64,000 nt of DNA, taken from contig NC_018203.1 in the NCBI RefSeq assembly GCF_000219625.1, positions 1 to 64,000 on the forward strand, read 5' to 3'. Every line of letters begins with the position of its first letter. Positions within the stretch are counted from its first letter, which is position 1. This document shows, one piece after another, positions 54,802 through 64,000 of the stretch. Below the pieces are notes generated by a model, which made no database searches, was not told where the DNA came from, and worked only from the letters and a program-made list of their open reading frames with translations. Both the position numbers and the translations under genes were made by a program. The DNA comes from Zymoseptoria tritici IPO323. Taxonomy: Eukaryota > Ascomycota > Dothideomycetes > Mycosphaerellales > Mycosphaerellaceae.

Positions 54802-57800
54802 ACAACGACTTAGATGCTAAGGATTCTAAGTCGTCTGTTACGTCGCCCTTATTGCTTAGGATCTCTCCTAATGCTTAACTTAACTACCTTAACGCTATAG
54901 GACCAAACCTTTTAGTTACCTCTAGACGCTTAGGTTTAAGTAAGCATTCTGTTAAGGCCAAGTTCCTATTCGATACTAGGGCCACGCGTATATACGTCTT
55001 ACGAACGATCGCGGACTAGTTTCCGGAGGCTTAAGTAGCCATAGATTCCTAGACTGTAGTTCTGCCTGACGGCACAGCAATAGAGACAACCCTTAGGGTT
55101 AAGCTACCTTACTAGCTACGTAACTTTAAGGGGGAAATTACTGCCCGAGTGCTTAATCTCGCTAATTACGAGGTAATCCTTGGCCTTAAATAGTTTAGGC
55201 AGTACTGCCCGACTATTAATTTCTTTACGAACAAGGTGTACTTATACGACAACGGTGTCAAGTATGCTATACTATGCTCTAGATACGCTCCTAACTTAAG
55301 GAGCGTTCCGGTAGATAAGGACCTCTGTTCCCTTAAGGAACTAGAGGATTTACTTAACGTTAATCCCGACATGCCCTTATATCTCTTAAACATAGATAAA
55401 TACCAGGATCGGCAACAGGAGAGGGAACGCGATCCTAAGGACGACCCTATGTCCCTTAAGGAAGACGACGTTCCTCCTCCCTTAAGTAAGGAACCTAGCT
55501 TAAGCCGTATTATCCTAGATAACAGGGATCTGTTTAGATCTTCCTTACCTAACAAGCTACCGAAGGACCGGTTTATTATGCATTTAATCGACACTAGGGA
55601 CTACAAGCCGATTAATTAACAGCCTTACTAGCTGTCTTATGCCTAATCGCTTAAACAGGAGTCTTAAATCGAGGAACTCTAGAAGCGTAGGTTAATTAAC
55701 AAATCCTAATCGGCTTAGGGAAGCCCTGTGTTACTTATACCTAAGCTAGGAGGGAAATAGCGAATGTACGTTAATTTCAGGGCTCTAAACAACGCTACTG
55801 TTAAGGATCGATTCCCCCTACCTCGGATTTCCGACTACTTAGATGCATTTTATAGTTTAAGCTACTTTACTAAGATTAACTTAACCTCCGGGTTCTAGCA
55901 ATTAAAGGTAAAGGAAGAGGACTAGCACAAGACAGCGTTTAACACTCGCTAGGGCAAATACTACTTTAAGGTAATGCCCTTCGGCCTATGCAATACACCG
56001 GCAAGCTTCTAGAACTTAATAAACGAAGCTCTAAGAAAGCACCTTTACAAGACATATGTAGTTTACTTAGACGATATCGTGATTTTCTCTAAGACCCTAG
56101 AGGAACACGAAGTCTACTTAAAGGAAGTCCTAGATGTCCTACGGTCTTAAGAGCTGTATTGCTCCCCTAAGAAATGTTACATTAGGGTTAAGGAATTCGA
56201 CTTCTATAGACATCGAGTAAGCTACAATTAAGTTAGGCCTATAGAAGACAAGATCTCTATTATTAGAGATTAGCCACAGCCGACTAACGCTTAAGAAGTA
56301 CGGCAGTTTATTAGGCTAGCTTCCTTCTACCGCAAGTACGTTAGAGACTTTACTAGGCACGCTACTCCGCTGTTAGACCTCCTTAAGGAAGATGACTTGC
56401 TACTACGTGCTAAGAAGAAGCGCCCTATTAAGTAGACTGCCTAGTGCACTATCGCTTTTGCGAAGCTTAAGGAAGCCCTATGTAGCGAGCTAGTGCTAAT
56501 TATGCTAAATACTAAGAAGCCCTTTATTGTTAAAACGGATGCAAGTAAGTAGGCGCTTAGTGCAGTCCTGCATTAAGCTAACTCTAATAGGAAATTGCAT
56601 CCGGTTACTTTCGAGGGCCGCAAGCTGCAAGGGGCAGAACTGAACTATCTAGTGCACGAGAAGGAGCTCCTTACTATTAAGGAAGCCCTTCGAAAATGGA
56701 ACTACTACATCGATAATAGGACTAAGACTTAAGTAATTACAGATTACTACAGCCTATAGTACCTAAAAACCTCGAAGACTCTAACTAAGCGACTTGCACG
56801 CTAGATTAAGGAGTTTCAAGCTTACAACATCGACATCCGCTACCGCAAGGGGAGTAAGGCTATAGTTCCTAATACCCTCTCCCGCCGGCCGGACTTAATA
56901 GAAGGTACCCTAGCCAACATAGCCGGGGAGGGTTCTACATAGCCTAGGGATTAATTACTTAAACCCGCGGACTTCTTGACCGCTTTGCCTCGCTCCTTTA
57001 AGGAGAACGCTACAAGGGGGACGATTATACGAGGATTTTCCGAGCGTAAGGTAGTTAATAGAGTAATCTATTTCAAAACTATAGGGGAGATGCCCGAGAA
57101 CAAGAAGCTAAGCCGCTTAATTAAAAAGAAGGTGTTAGATCTTGTCCTTAAGGACGACCTCCTATATTATCGCGAGGCTAATAGAAGCCTTGTACCCTAC
57201 GTAGACCCGGAATTCCGGTAGGACTTCCTTAAACGCTACTATAATAACTACAGGCACTTCGCACTGCCTAGCGTCTACAGCATTCTTCGAGCGAGGGGCT
57301 AGTAGTAGTTACTTAAACAGGATGTTTATAACTACGCTTCCACTTGCCCTTAGTATTAAGCTACGAAGAAGAAGTCCCGGAGTCCCCTATAGGAGCCGCG
57401 ATTCCACTAAGCTAATTCTAAGCTCAAGCTATTCGAGCGCTAGGCTATTAATGTTGTCGGCCTAATGCCTATTACACTTAATAGTAACAAGTACATTATC
57501 ACAGCCGTAGATTATACTACTAGTTGGCCGGTCGTAAGGGCCACCTCGAATTAAGAAACCGAGACGGTCGCTCGCTTTGTTTAAGAAGAGATCTATACGA
57601 ACTTTGGACCCCTAAGGGAAGTCCTTAGTAACAATAGATCGAACTTTATAAGCAAGGCGTTTAATATCCTTATAGATACCCTTTAAGCTAACCACAGGCT
57701 GACGACGCCCTACTACCCCCGTACGAACAGGAAGGTTAAAGCCTTAAACGGTGTTCTCGGCCGGATCCTTTCTAAAATATACTATGGTAAAAGCGTACAC

Positions 57801-58991
57801 GCTTAGGACTTATACCTTCCTAAGGCGCTGTATTCAAGTCGAATCCGGGCCTAGTCCGGTTGTAGATACAGCCCGTTTTTCCTCTTGTTCGGCTAGCAAC
57901 CCCGAATACTTAAGGATTATCCGTACCTACGTCCGATGTAGCTTAAGCCCGAGGATCCTAAATCTAGGCATTAAGTAATGCAGAACGCCAGGACGATTGC
58001 CGCAGAAAAGCCGCTTACGAAAGTAGTAAGAGCCGGCGCTATTAGTAGACACACCTTTAAGGAGACTAATAGCAAGTTTATCGAGGGAGACTTTGTTCTT
58101 GTCTTAAATAAGACTAAGACGAAGCTCCAACCGACCTTCGTAGGTCCCTTTAAGGTAATTAAGCGGAGCTAGCTTGGTATATATACCTTAGAGTCTTACG
58201 ACGGTTCTGTAGTTAAGTATTAAGTTTATAGTAATCGCCTAATCCGCGCTAACTGCACTAGTTTTAGGGACTAGCAGAAGCGCTGTAGACAGGAGATTTC
58301 ACTTAAGGCCGCTGGCCAGGAGTTTAAGGACTCCTTGCGTAATAATCTTGCACTTAATCTACGCTTAAGTTTCTCTACTCTAGCAACTATTCCTAAACAG
58401 AAGTAGGACAAGTTGTCTTTATAGCAGCTTAAACGGTTAGGAGCCCTTCGATTCCTTTTAGGGGAGGGCAAACCTTTGGATTCTTTAAAAACTAACGATT
58501 AGCTAAAGTTTTAACACAAGCTTAAACTCGCTGCTAATAAGATCCGAAGGAAGCATAGAGATGTTTTACGCGCGAATCGAAACAATACTAAGGAGGTAGA
58601 GAAACTTAAGGCTACTCTCGAAAAGAAACGTCTTAGGGAGCTGAAGAAGTTAGCACCCTTAAGTTAGCCGGTTATGCATCCGGTAAATACAGCCGCAACA
58701 TTAAGGGAGGACGCTTAAGTTAACCCTATTGCAGCAACTGTTCCTGTCCCTACGGAGCCTGTTGTAGAAGAAACAGAAGAGGAACTACTTATAATCCCTT
58801 CCGAGCTCTAGGAGACTCTACTTAAACCCTAAGGGGAGTCGGGTAATAATAAGGACACTATTGTAGTTGTGCCCCGTCGACGACCACCCTAGAATATAAG
58901 GGAAGCTCCTCGTAATCCTGCGGTATAGCTACAAAGGAAGCTAACCTTTAAGTCTAAACGAAAGGTTAATGCGAGGGCCTAAGTTTGATAG
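54798..58991 (+). pseudogene. Gypsy-4 pol
   Basis: In the -1 phase to gag, about 1,390 codons. Protease active-site region FLFDTRAT near 54,970 (Gly of DTGA is Arg). Reverse transcriptase has NFRALNNAT, MPFGLCNTPASF and catalytic YLDDIVIF (56,064 on). RNase H has TDASK and ELNYLVHEKELL (56,540-56,680). The integrase zinc region has YRHFALPS...STCP; its core has ITAVDYTTSWPV, VLSNNRSNF (second Asp now Asn) and a late K where Glu is expected (57,733). A Lys/Glu-rich tail follows, without a recognisable chromodomain. Many TAG/TAA stops. The lost D and E fit RIP transitions. Confidence 0.88.
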
Positions 58992-59126
58992 ATCCCCCGG
59001 AGGGTTTTTATTTTATGTTTTTATACTTAAGGCCAGTCCTTAAGTGCTATTATACATTTATTTCGCGCTAGCTTTCTAGTGTCGTATCGCATTGCATCGC
59101 ATGTACAGCCTAGCAGATAAGGGGGC

Positions 59127-61556
59127 TTAGAAAAAAGAAAAACAAGAAAAACAACGCTTTTGGTGCTCCTGCTTAAGCCTACGAATTCTCTACCGATCCT
59201 ACTTAGACCCGAATTAACCCTTCTTAGCCTGCTCCCTCTTAGCATCTTCTTCCTTCTTAGTAATAAGCTGCGTCTTAAGGGCTAACATTACCGCCTACAA
59301 GTGCAGCATCTAAGGAGTAATGCCTTAATTAGCCCTAAGACGCACTTAAGCCCGCGAAAGAGCTATCTAGACGACTTAATACACGGAGTAGCGCTTGTTA
59401 AAGCGGTTGCGGTAGAGCTGCTCGATGTGCTCCGTATATACGCGCGTGCGTTAGCTTCCTAGAGGAACTGTTAGGCCCTCTGCGCCGTATGCTTAACGCC
59501 TATTGTTAGCCCGAGGAGCCGTACTAAAAAACAGGTTCCCCTAGGTAGCGAAACCGCTTAAAGGGAGTACTAGCTCGTGTACAAGGCGGCCGGAGAAGGT
59601 TAGAATTAGGTCGTAATTATTAGTTAAGCCGGTCCGTACTAGTATTAAGGTCTGATCGATAGCGTATAAGAGCCTCTCTCCTTCGTGCATTAGATCTACG
59701 AAATCCTCCGCCGCATTATAGAACGGTAGGCTTAGAGATTAACGAGCTAGAGCTAGTGCGTTTCGAACCGGAGCTTGAACGGGAGCGGGCATAGTGCTCG
59801 GCCGAGGAGGCGGGCCCCGACGAGTACTTAAACTAGAGGGCACTAGCGCTAGAGTGCCTTAACGATCGCCTGTCGGGAAGAGGGTAGGGCCAGGCCTAAA
59901 GGAGCCTTATTGCCCTGTGCGGAAGAGTAGAGGTACGTTAGCCGGACGGGTCGTACGCCTAGCTTAAAGGTTGTCGCGGCGGATCCTGTCGTCTATAGTT
60001 AAGGGCATTCCTTAAGCATAGTTCTTAGGAAGATAGAAGGACAAAGGCCTAGCACCTAGGGATCTACCGAATCCCCTTAAAGGATCTAAGTAAGGACGCT
60101 CTAGCCGTAAAGGAGTGGTGTCTATTTCCTTACGAGCAGACAAGGGACCCCTTAAGTTAGGAGAACGAGCTGCAACTACTATTAAGTTAATATCCTCTAT
60201 GTTAGCGATATTCGTCTAACTAGTAAGGAATAGGTTAAGCAGCTGCGTAACTCTACTAGATCTAGAATCGAAAGGTCTAGGGCTAGAAGGCGGCGGGCTT
60301 AAGGGCACTTAGATAGGCTCTTCTAGGAGCGGAATTAAGACTTCCTCCTTAAAGTCCACCTACTCGTCCTCCGCATTGTTATTACCTTCCTTAGCCTTCG
60401 GGTTCCTCTTCTTAGTCCTAGTCTTTCCCTAGAGTTTAGAATCTCTAACCGAACAGCGATCGTAGTAGTTAGTGTAGCTATAGTTAGCATAGTAGCCAAA
60501 GCAGCCTCTACTACTGCGGCATAACTTAAAGGGACTAGCCTTACGCTTGCCGGACTCGTAGCTACAGTTGCCTTCTTAAGGGCTGCTACCGAGAGCTTAA
60601 GTAAAAAGAGAGACTAGACGCTATTGCTTGTAGGCCCTAATAAGGTAACCGTCCGATTTACGCTAGTCTAAGCTGCGTAGATCGCCTAGCTCGAACGCTT
60701 AAAGTCCATCGATTAAGGCATTAAGTTAGGAAATCGTAAAGATAGCTAGGAATTGCCGAAGGTACTTAATAGGCGCATTCGACACTATAATCAGACAATA
60801 TATTACTTCCCTTATCTATGCGTCCGTAACCGCGATGCGATTGGAGGCTAGGCTAGGAGTAAGGAGAGCTTTAAGTCGAGCGCCGACAGAGGCGTATATA
60901 GTAGTGCTATTAATGTTTCCTTAAGGGTCGAAGCGATCTAGCTTAGGGTATAAGCTACGAAGATCCGGAGAGCGGTTAAGGACGTTGCGAGGCATCGTAG
61001 GGTCCTAACCTTGTGCGGTAGTGCGACTCCTTAAGCTACGGCCCTAGTTCGCTAGTTAAGGGTTGCGCTAAGGGATTTCGTAATTATTGCTTGTAGGGGC
61101 GCGTATGCCTAGTAGCTTAGATCTAAGGCTTAAGGCAGACATGTTAAGCCTATCTCGATAAGCATCGTATGCCGACTTATAACCGGTAGCTTGCTTATAC
61201 CCGAATTTGGTATACTCCATGCGGTTACGCCGAGATATAACATTAGGCTAGACGTAGAGTTTCCTTAAAGCGAACTTGTCTATTAATTCTTAGGTGGCAG
61301 CAGCTCGTAACGGCTGCTTCTTACTACTTAAGACCGAGCCGAATGCTTAAGTTAACATCCTTATATCTAAGTATCCGCGCTTAACTGTCTTAATAGTACT
61401 TTAAATAGCCTTCGTAGGAGGGAACTTAGGGGCTAGTTTACGAGGAGATCGGCGGAGCTACTTGTCGACCTTGTCGTCCTTGCTCTTATCGTCTTTCTTA
61501 CGCTTATCTTCGTCACCCTTCGCTATAGCGACTATTGCTTAAGGTGTGTTGTAATG
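59127..61556 (-). pseudogene. Long antisense accessory ORF of Gypsy-4
   Basis: On minus, a single phase can be followed from about 61,556 down to 59,127 (about 800 codons), broken only by TAG/TAA codons of RIP type; I checked phase at 61,526, 61,220, 60,599 and down to 59,130. It starts with a Lys/Asp-rich segment (GDEDKRKKDDKSKDDK). A middle part reads RNRMEYTKFGYKQATGYKSA. A Cys/Tyr-rich cluster at about 60,560-60,440 (KLCRSSRGCFGY, YDRCSVRD) suggests a lost zinc-binding site, followed by Pro/Arg-rich linkers and a basic Lys-rich end. Family not recognised. It converges tail-to-tail with pol, leaving about 135 bases. The start codon is not identified. Confidence 0.6.
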
Positions 61557-61932
61557 TTATAAGGTGTAGTAATCGTAGACTATGTAAAGGTCTAAGGAAA
61601 AGGGAAGGAAAGGATTGCGGAAGTTAATAAAAGAGAGAGGGTTTAAAAAGAATAACGTAGTCGCTTTTGTGCCCTTAGAGGGGCGACCTACTAGTGAATT
61701 CGACTACGTGCTAGCAGTTACCAGCTTAAGGCTTGTAATAGTACGTAAATTAGATTATTTACCTACTAGAATTAGCTAGACGATTGTACTTAAGCCCTTA
61801 CCTTCCGAGCAATTACGGACCTCCTAGATTACGCTCGTTTATTCGAGATTACGTATACCTACTTAAGAGCATTAGCATATGACCTAAGCCTTTAATTAAG
61901 GTTGTTACAAACGCTTAAGGTTACGCATTTAC
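61557..61932. other. Gypsy-4 region upstream of the polypurine tract
   Basis: AT-rich and non-coding. It would be the promoter/leader side of the antisense ORF. Confidence 0.4.
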
Positions 61933-61944
61933 CAAAAGGGAGGA
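61933..61944 (+). promoter_or_regulatory. Gypsy-4 polypurine tract
   Basis: CAAAAGGGAGGA immediately before the 3' LTR; primes plus-strand DNA synthesis in LTR elements. Confidence 0.8.
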
Positions 61945-62118
61945 TGTTCAAAAACACTAAAAACCTCGCTTAGGTTTACTTGAACCCTTAAAGCCTTAGG
62001 CACCGTTTCACTTGAAGGCTCGTTATTATTACATAACTCGCTCGTTTCAGTTAGTCTATATAGCTTAAGGGCCTTCGCCCTCATAAATCAGTATTATTCT
62101 TTTTCCGCTTTTTGATCA
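61945..62118 (+). repeat. Gypsy-4 3' LTR
   Basis: 174 bp, TGTTCAAAAACACT...TTGATCA; partner of 52,632-52,805. Confidence 0.95.
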
Positions 62119-62512
62119 GCCTTAGACGCCCGGGTCTGATTGAAGTCGTCTATTTCGTGAGCAAGGATGTGTCGGATGAAGGTGCACGCTGTTCATAAGT
62201 CCGTGTTTTTCAGGTCCAATTCTGTGCCCATACGAGTCGCCACACAGTGATGGACTGAATCGACTGCCCGATGAATTATTGTCGATAGTGGATGCGAATT
62301 GAAGCCCATCGCTCGTCGCTTAGCAGGTCGCTGAAGTCTTTCAGCCAATCGGATGCTTCCGCCGAGCTGTGCGCAATTGAAAGTCGCAGGCACTCGCGAA
62401 CTTCGACTGCGTTCTTCTCACTCACATCACGACATCACCATCATGTTCTCCCGCAATCACAACTATACAGGCATCATCTGACACCTATGCAAGGGTGCGA
62501 TCGGCCTGTACC
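62119..62512. other. Upstream region of the phosphotransferase gene
   Basis: RIP-free, single-copy. It starts with the GCCT target duplication of Gypsy-4. The promoter of the downstream gene should be here; no specific site was recognised. Gypsy-4 lies only about 395 bp from the start codon. Confidence 0.5.
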
Positions 62513-64000
62513 ATGTTCTCACGAATCAAAAATGTGTTCAAGCGCTCCGTCGCCTCACGAGTGTCTGGGCGCTGCCTTTCGATCGATCATGACCCGGAAT
62601 CGCTTTACAGGTACTCTTCTGGACGCTGGCTCTGGAGAGAGGAGCTACAAATGGCATGTCGATGGCGGAAGTTCAACACCACGGAACTCGCACAGGCTGC
62701 GGCGCCGGCTGCAGGGTCACGATCCTGTGTAAAACTGGCCAAGCTATCCGAGGGTAGCTTCAACAAAGCATTCCTGCTCACCATGGACGATGGCAAGGAG
62801 ATCATCGCCAAAATACCCAACCCCAATGCAGGCTATGAGCATTTCACCACCGCGAGCGAAGTGGCAACCATGGATTACGCGCGGAACATCCTTGGTGTTC
62901 CTGTACCTCAAGTCTACGCTTGGAATTCGTCTGCAGACAATCCTGTTGGCGCGGAGTACATTTTGATGGAAAAGTGCCCGGGGATCGAACTGCACAAGGT
63001 CTGGGACACGATTACTGATCGCCAAAAAGCTGCCATCATCCACAGACTGGTGAGCTATGAAGCTGCGTTTGTGTCATTGGAACTTCCCATGTACGGGAGC
63101 CTGTACTATGCGAAGGACCTCGATTCCACGAACCGTGATCACTGTATCCTTCCACCGTCGGCCAAAGACACGAGACTCTCGGCATTTGCTATCGGCCCAA
63201 CTACGGACAGAAATTTCTTTGATCACGGCAGGGCTGGCGCTACGGCAAATCAAGGACCTTGGGCCACGGTCGAAGAATACAACGTCGCGATTGCCGAGCG
63301 TGAAAAAGCCTGTCTGCAGAGGTCATCACAATTTCCAGACCCGCAGGGATTCTACAACGGCCCGGGACAATACCAGCAGATCTCCAGAACGAAGCTGCAG
63401 ACCCTGCAAGATTTTGAGAAAGTGGCTCAGTATCTGAAGCCAACGGATCCAATCCTCTCCAAGCCAGTCTTCTGGCATACTGATCTACACTGGGACAACA
63501 TATTCGTCGACGAGAACGACCCGACAGTAATCACAGCCATCATCGACTGGCAGGCAGTACACGTCGCTCCACTCTTCGCACAAGCCCGACATCCGACTTT
63601 TCTCGAATTCGATGGCGAAATCCCAGACACTTTTGATGCGGACGCCATCAAGCTGCCCGACAACTTCGAAGATCTCAGCGAAGAAGAGCAGCACGCTGCG
63701 AAAAAACTGCGCGGTGCGCAAATATTGTGGAAGCTGTACGAAGTTGAGCTCATCTGCCAATGTGACGACATCAACCGGGCTATTCGCTTCGGCAAAGGCC
63801 TGCTCGGTCGATTGCCCAGTCTTGCAGGCAACATTTTCAGCGATGGCGAGCTACTCGTCCAGGACCTCCTGATGAGTCTACAGCAGGAATGGAGTCAGGT
63901 TGTGGACGATCCCGTCGCCAACCCCTGCCCGCTGTCATTCGCAGATGCGGACAAAACAGCCCATGATGAACAATTTGTGCTCTGGACGCAAAGCATTGAG
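62513..64000 (+). CDS. APH/AIM9-like phosphotransferase family protein (3' end outside window)
   Basis: Open from ATG 62,513 through the window edge: 496 codons, no stop, no obvious intron. The start is chosen because it precedes a basic N-terminus that could be a mitochondrial targeting peptide, followed by YRYSSGRW, a string typical of this fungal family. Kinase-like motifs: glycine-loop-like SEGSFNKAFLLTM (residue about 79), AKIP with the presumed ATP-binding Lys, catalytic HTDLHWDN at about 322 (HxDxxxxN type), and IIDWQ at about 345, the metal-binding IDW of APH enzymes. Family members are protein-kinase-like phosphotransferases; AIM9 is linked to mitochondria in yeast. Substrate unknown. 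All key residues are present and there is no RIP, so it is probably functional. Confidence 0.9.
   Translation, partial: MFSRIKNVFKRSVASRVSGRCLSIDHDPESLYRYSSGRWLWREELQMACRWRKFNTTELAQAAAPAAGSRSCVKLAKLSEGSFNKAFLLTMDDGKEIIAKIPNPNAGYEHFTTASEVATMDYARNILGVPVPQVYAWNSSADNPVGAEYILMEKCPGIELHKVWDTITDRQKAAIIHRLVSYEAAFVSLELPMYGSLYYAKDLDSTNRDHCILPPSAKDTRLSAFAIGPTTDRNFFDHGRAGATANQGPWATVEEYNVAIAEREKACLQRSSQFPDPQGFYNGPGQYQQISRTKLQTLQDFEKVAQYLKPTDPILSKPVFWHTDLHWDNIFVDENDPTVITAIIDWQAVHVAPLFAQARHPTFLEFDGEIPDTFDADAIKLPDNFEDLSEEEQHAAKKLRGAQILWKLYEVELICQCDDINRAIRFGKGLLGRLPSLAGNIFSDGELLVQDLLMSLQQEWSQVVDDPVANPCPLSFADADKTAHDEQFVLWTQSIE

Larger units (their letters stand above)
52632..62118 (+). mobile_element. Gypsy-4, complete LTR retrotransposon (9.5 kb) with an extra antisense ORF
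   Basis: 174-bp LTRs (TGTTCAAA...TTGATCA) flank gag and pol on plus and a long antisense frame on minus. A 4-bp target duplication GCCT lies at 52,628-52,631 and 62,119-62,122. A polypurine tract AAAAGGGAGGA directly precedes the 3' LTR. The two LTRs differ at six positions, all C/T or G/A at CpA sites, so RIP explains all divergence and the insertion is young. It inserted into otherwise single-copy, RIP-free DNA. Confidence 0.95.

Noticed and set aside
52632..62118. Gyps-4 as a DNA virus or giant mobile (Starship-like) cargo because of the extra ORF
   Set aside because: LTRs, polypurine tract, target duplication and gag-pol order show a standard LTR retrotransposon; no tyrosine recombinase was seen.
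62605..63834. Minus-strand frames of 70-135 codons
   Set aside because: Antisense shadows of the clearly coding phosphotransferase gene.

Overview
The window is the left end of a chromosome from a filamentous ascomycete, running from the telomere inward. Evidence: 140 bp of perfect CCCTAA telomere repeat at base 1; transposons full of in-frame TAG/TAA stops and CpA-to-TpA changes, the mark of repeat-induced point mutation (RIP); a 62-bp fungal-type intron; a telomere-linked RecQ helicase; and a Pezizomycotina-type phosphotransferase gene. The class is my inference: a truncated DIM-2-like DNA methyltransferase copy beside the telomere recalls the subtelomeric methyltransferase amplification reported in Mycosphaerella/Zymoseptoria, so Dothideomycetes fit best, but this is not proven.

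Layout. 1-140 telomere. 141-6,309 subtelomeric remnants: a methyltransferase fragment (minus strand), a 71-bp minisatellite and a RIP-damaged repeat-rich protein gene of unknown function. 6,299-24,604 two tandem copies of one long non-LTR retrotransposon (LINE), both on plus with 3' ends facing inward; each ends in a short CCCTAA tract (16,136-16,152 and 24,605-24,624), and the 5' side carries tandem repeat units with a conserved palindrome. 24,740-30,170 a RIP-inactivated telomere-linked helicase (minus), which directly abuts the inner telomeric tract. The older chromosome end was therefore probably telomere-helicase, and the LINEs later landed in the telomere repeats.

30,200-47,940 is a nested retrotransposon block: two dispersed direct repeats, a zinc-binding ORF, a tRNA-like sequence, a Gypsy integrase/chromodomain fragment, and a Gypsy chromovirus (Gypsy-1, minus) split by a complete Gypsy-2 (36,051-42,388, 275-bp LTRs, 5-bp target duplication ATTCT). 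47,941-52,631 is a largely RIP-free island holding a small cysteine-rich secreted protein (candidate effector) and a hypothetical gene. 52,632-62,118 is a complete Gypsy-4 with 174-bp LTRs, a likely -1 frameshift site between gag and pol, and a very long antisense ORF between pol and the 3' LTR. From 62,513 an intact gene of the APH/AIM9-like phosphotransferase family runs off the right edge.

Almost all coding potential before 47.9 kb belongs to inactivated mobile or subtelomeric genes. Only the secreted protein, the hypothetical gene and the phosphotransferase look intact. Domain calls come from reading translations by eye; no database search was possible.
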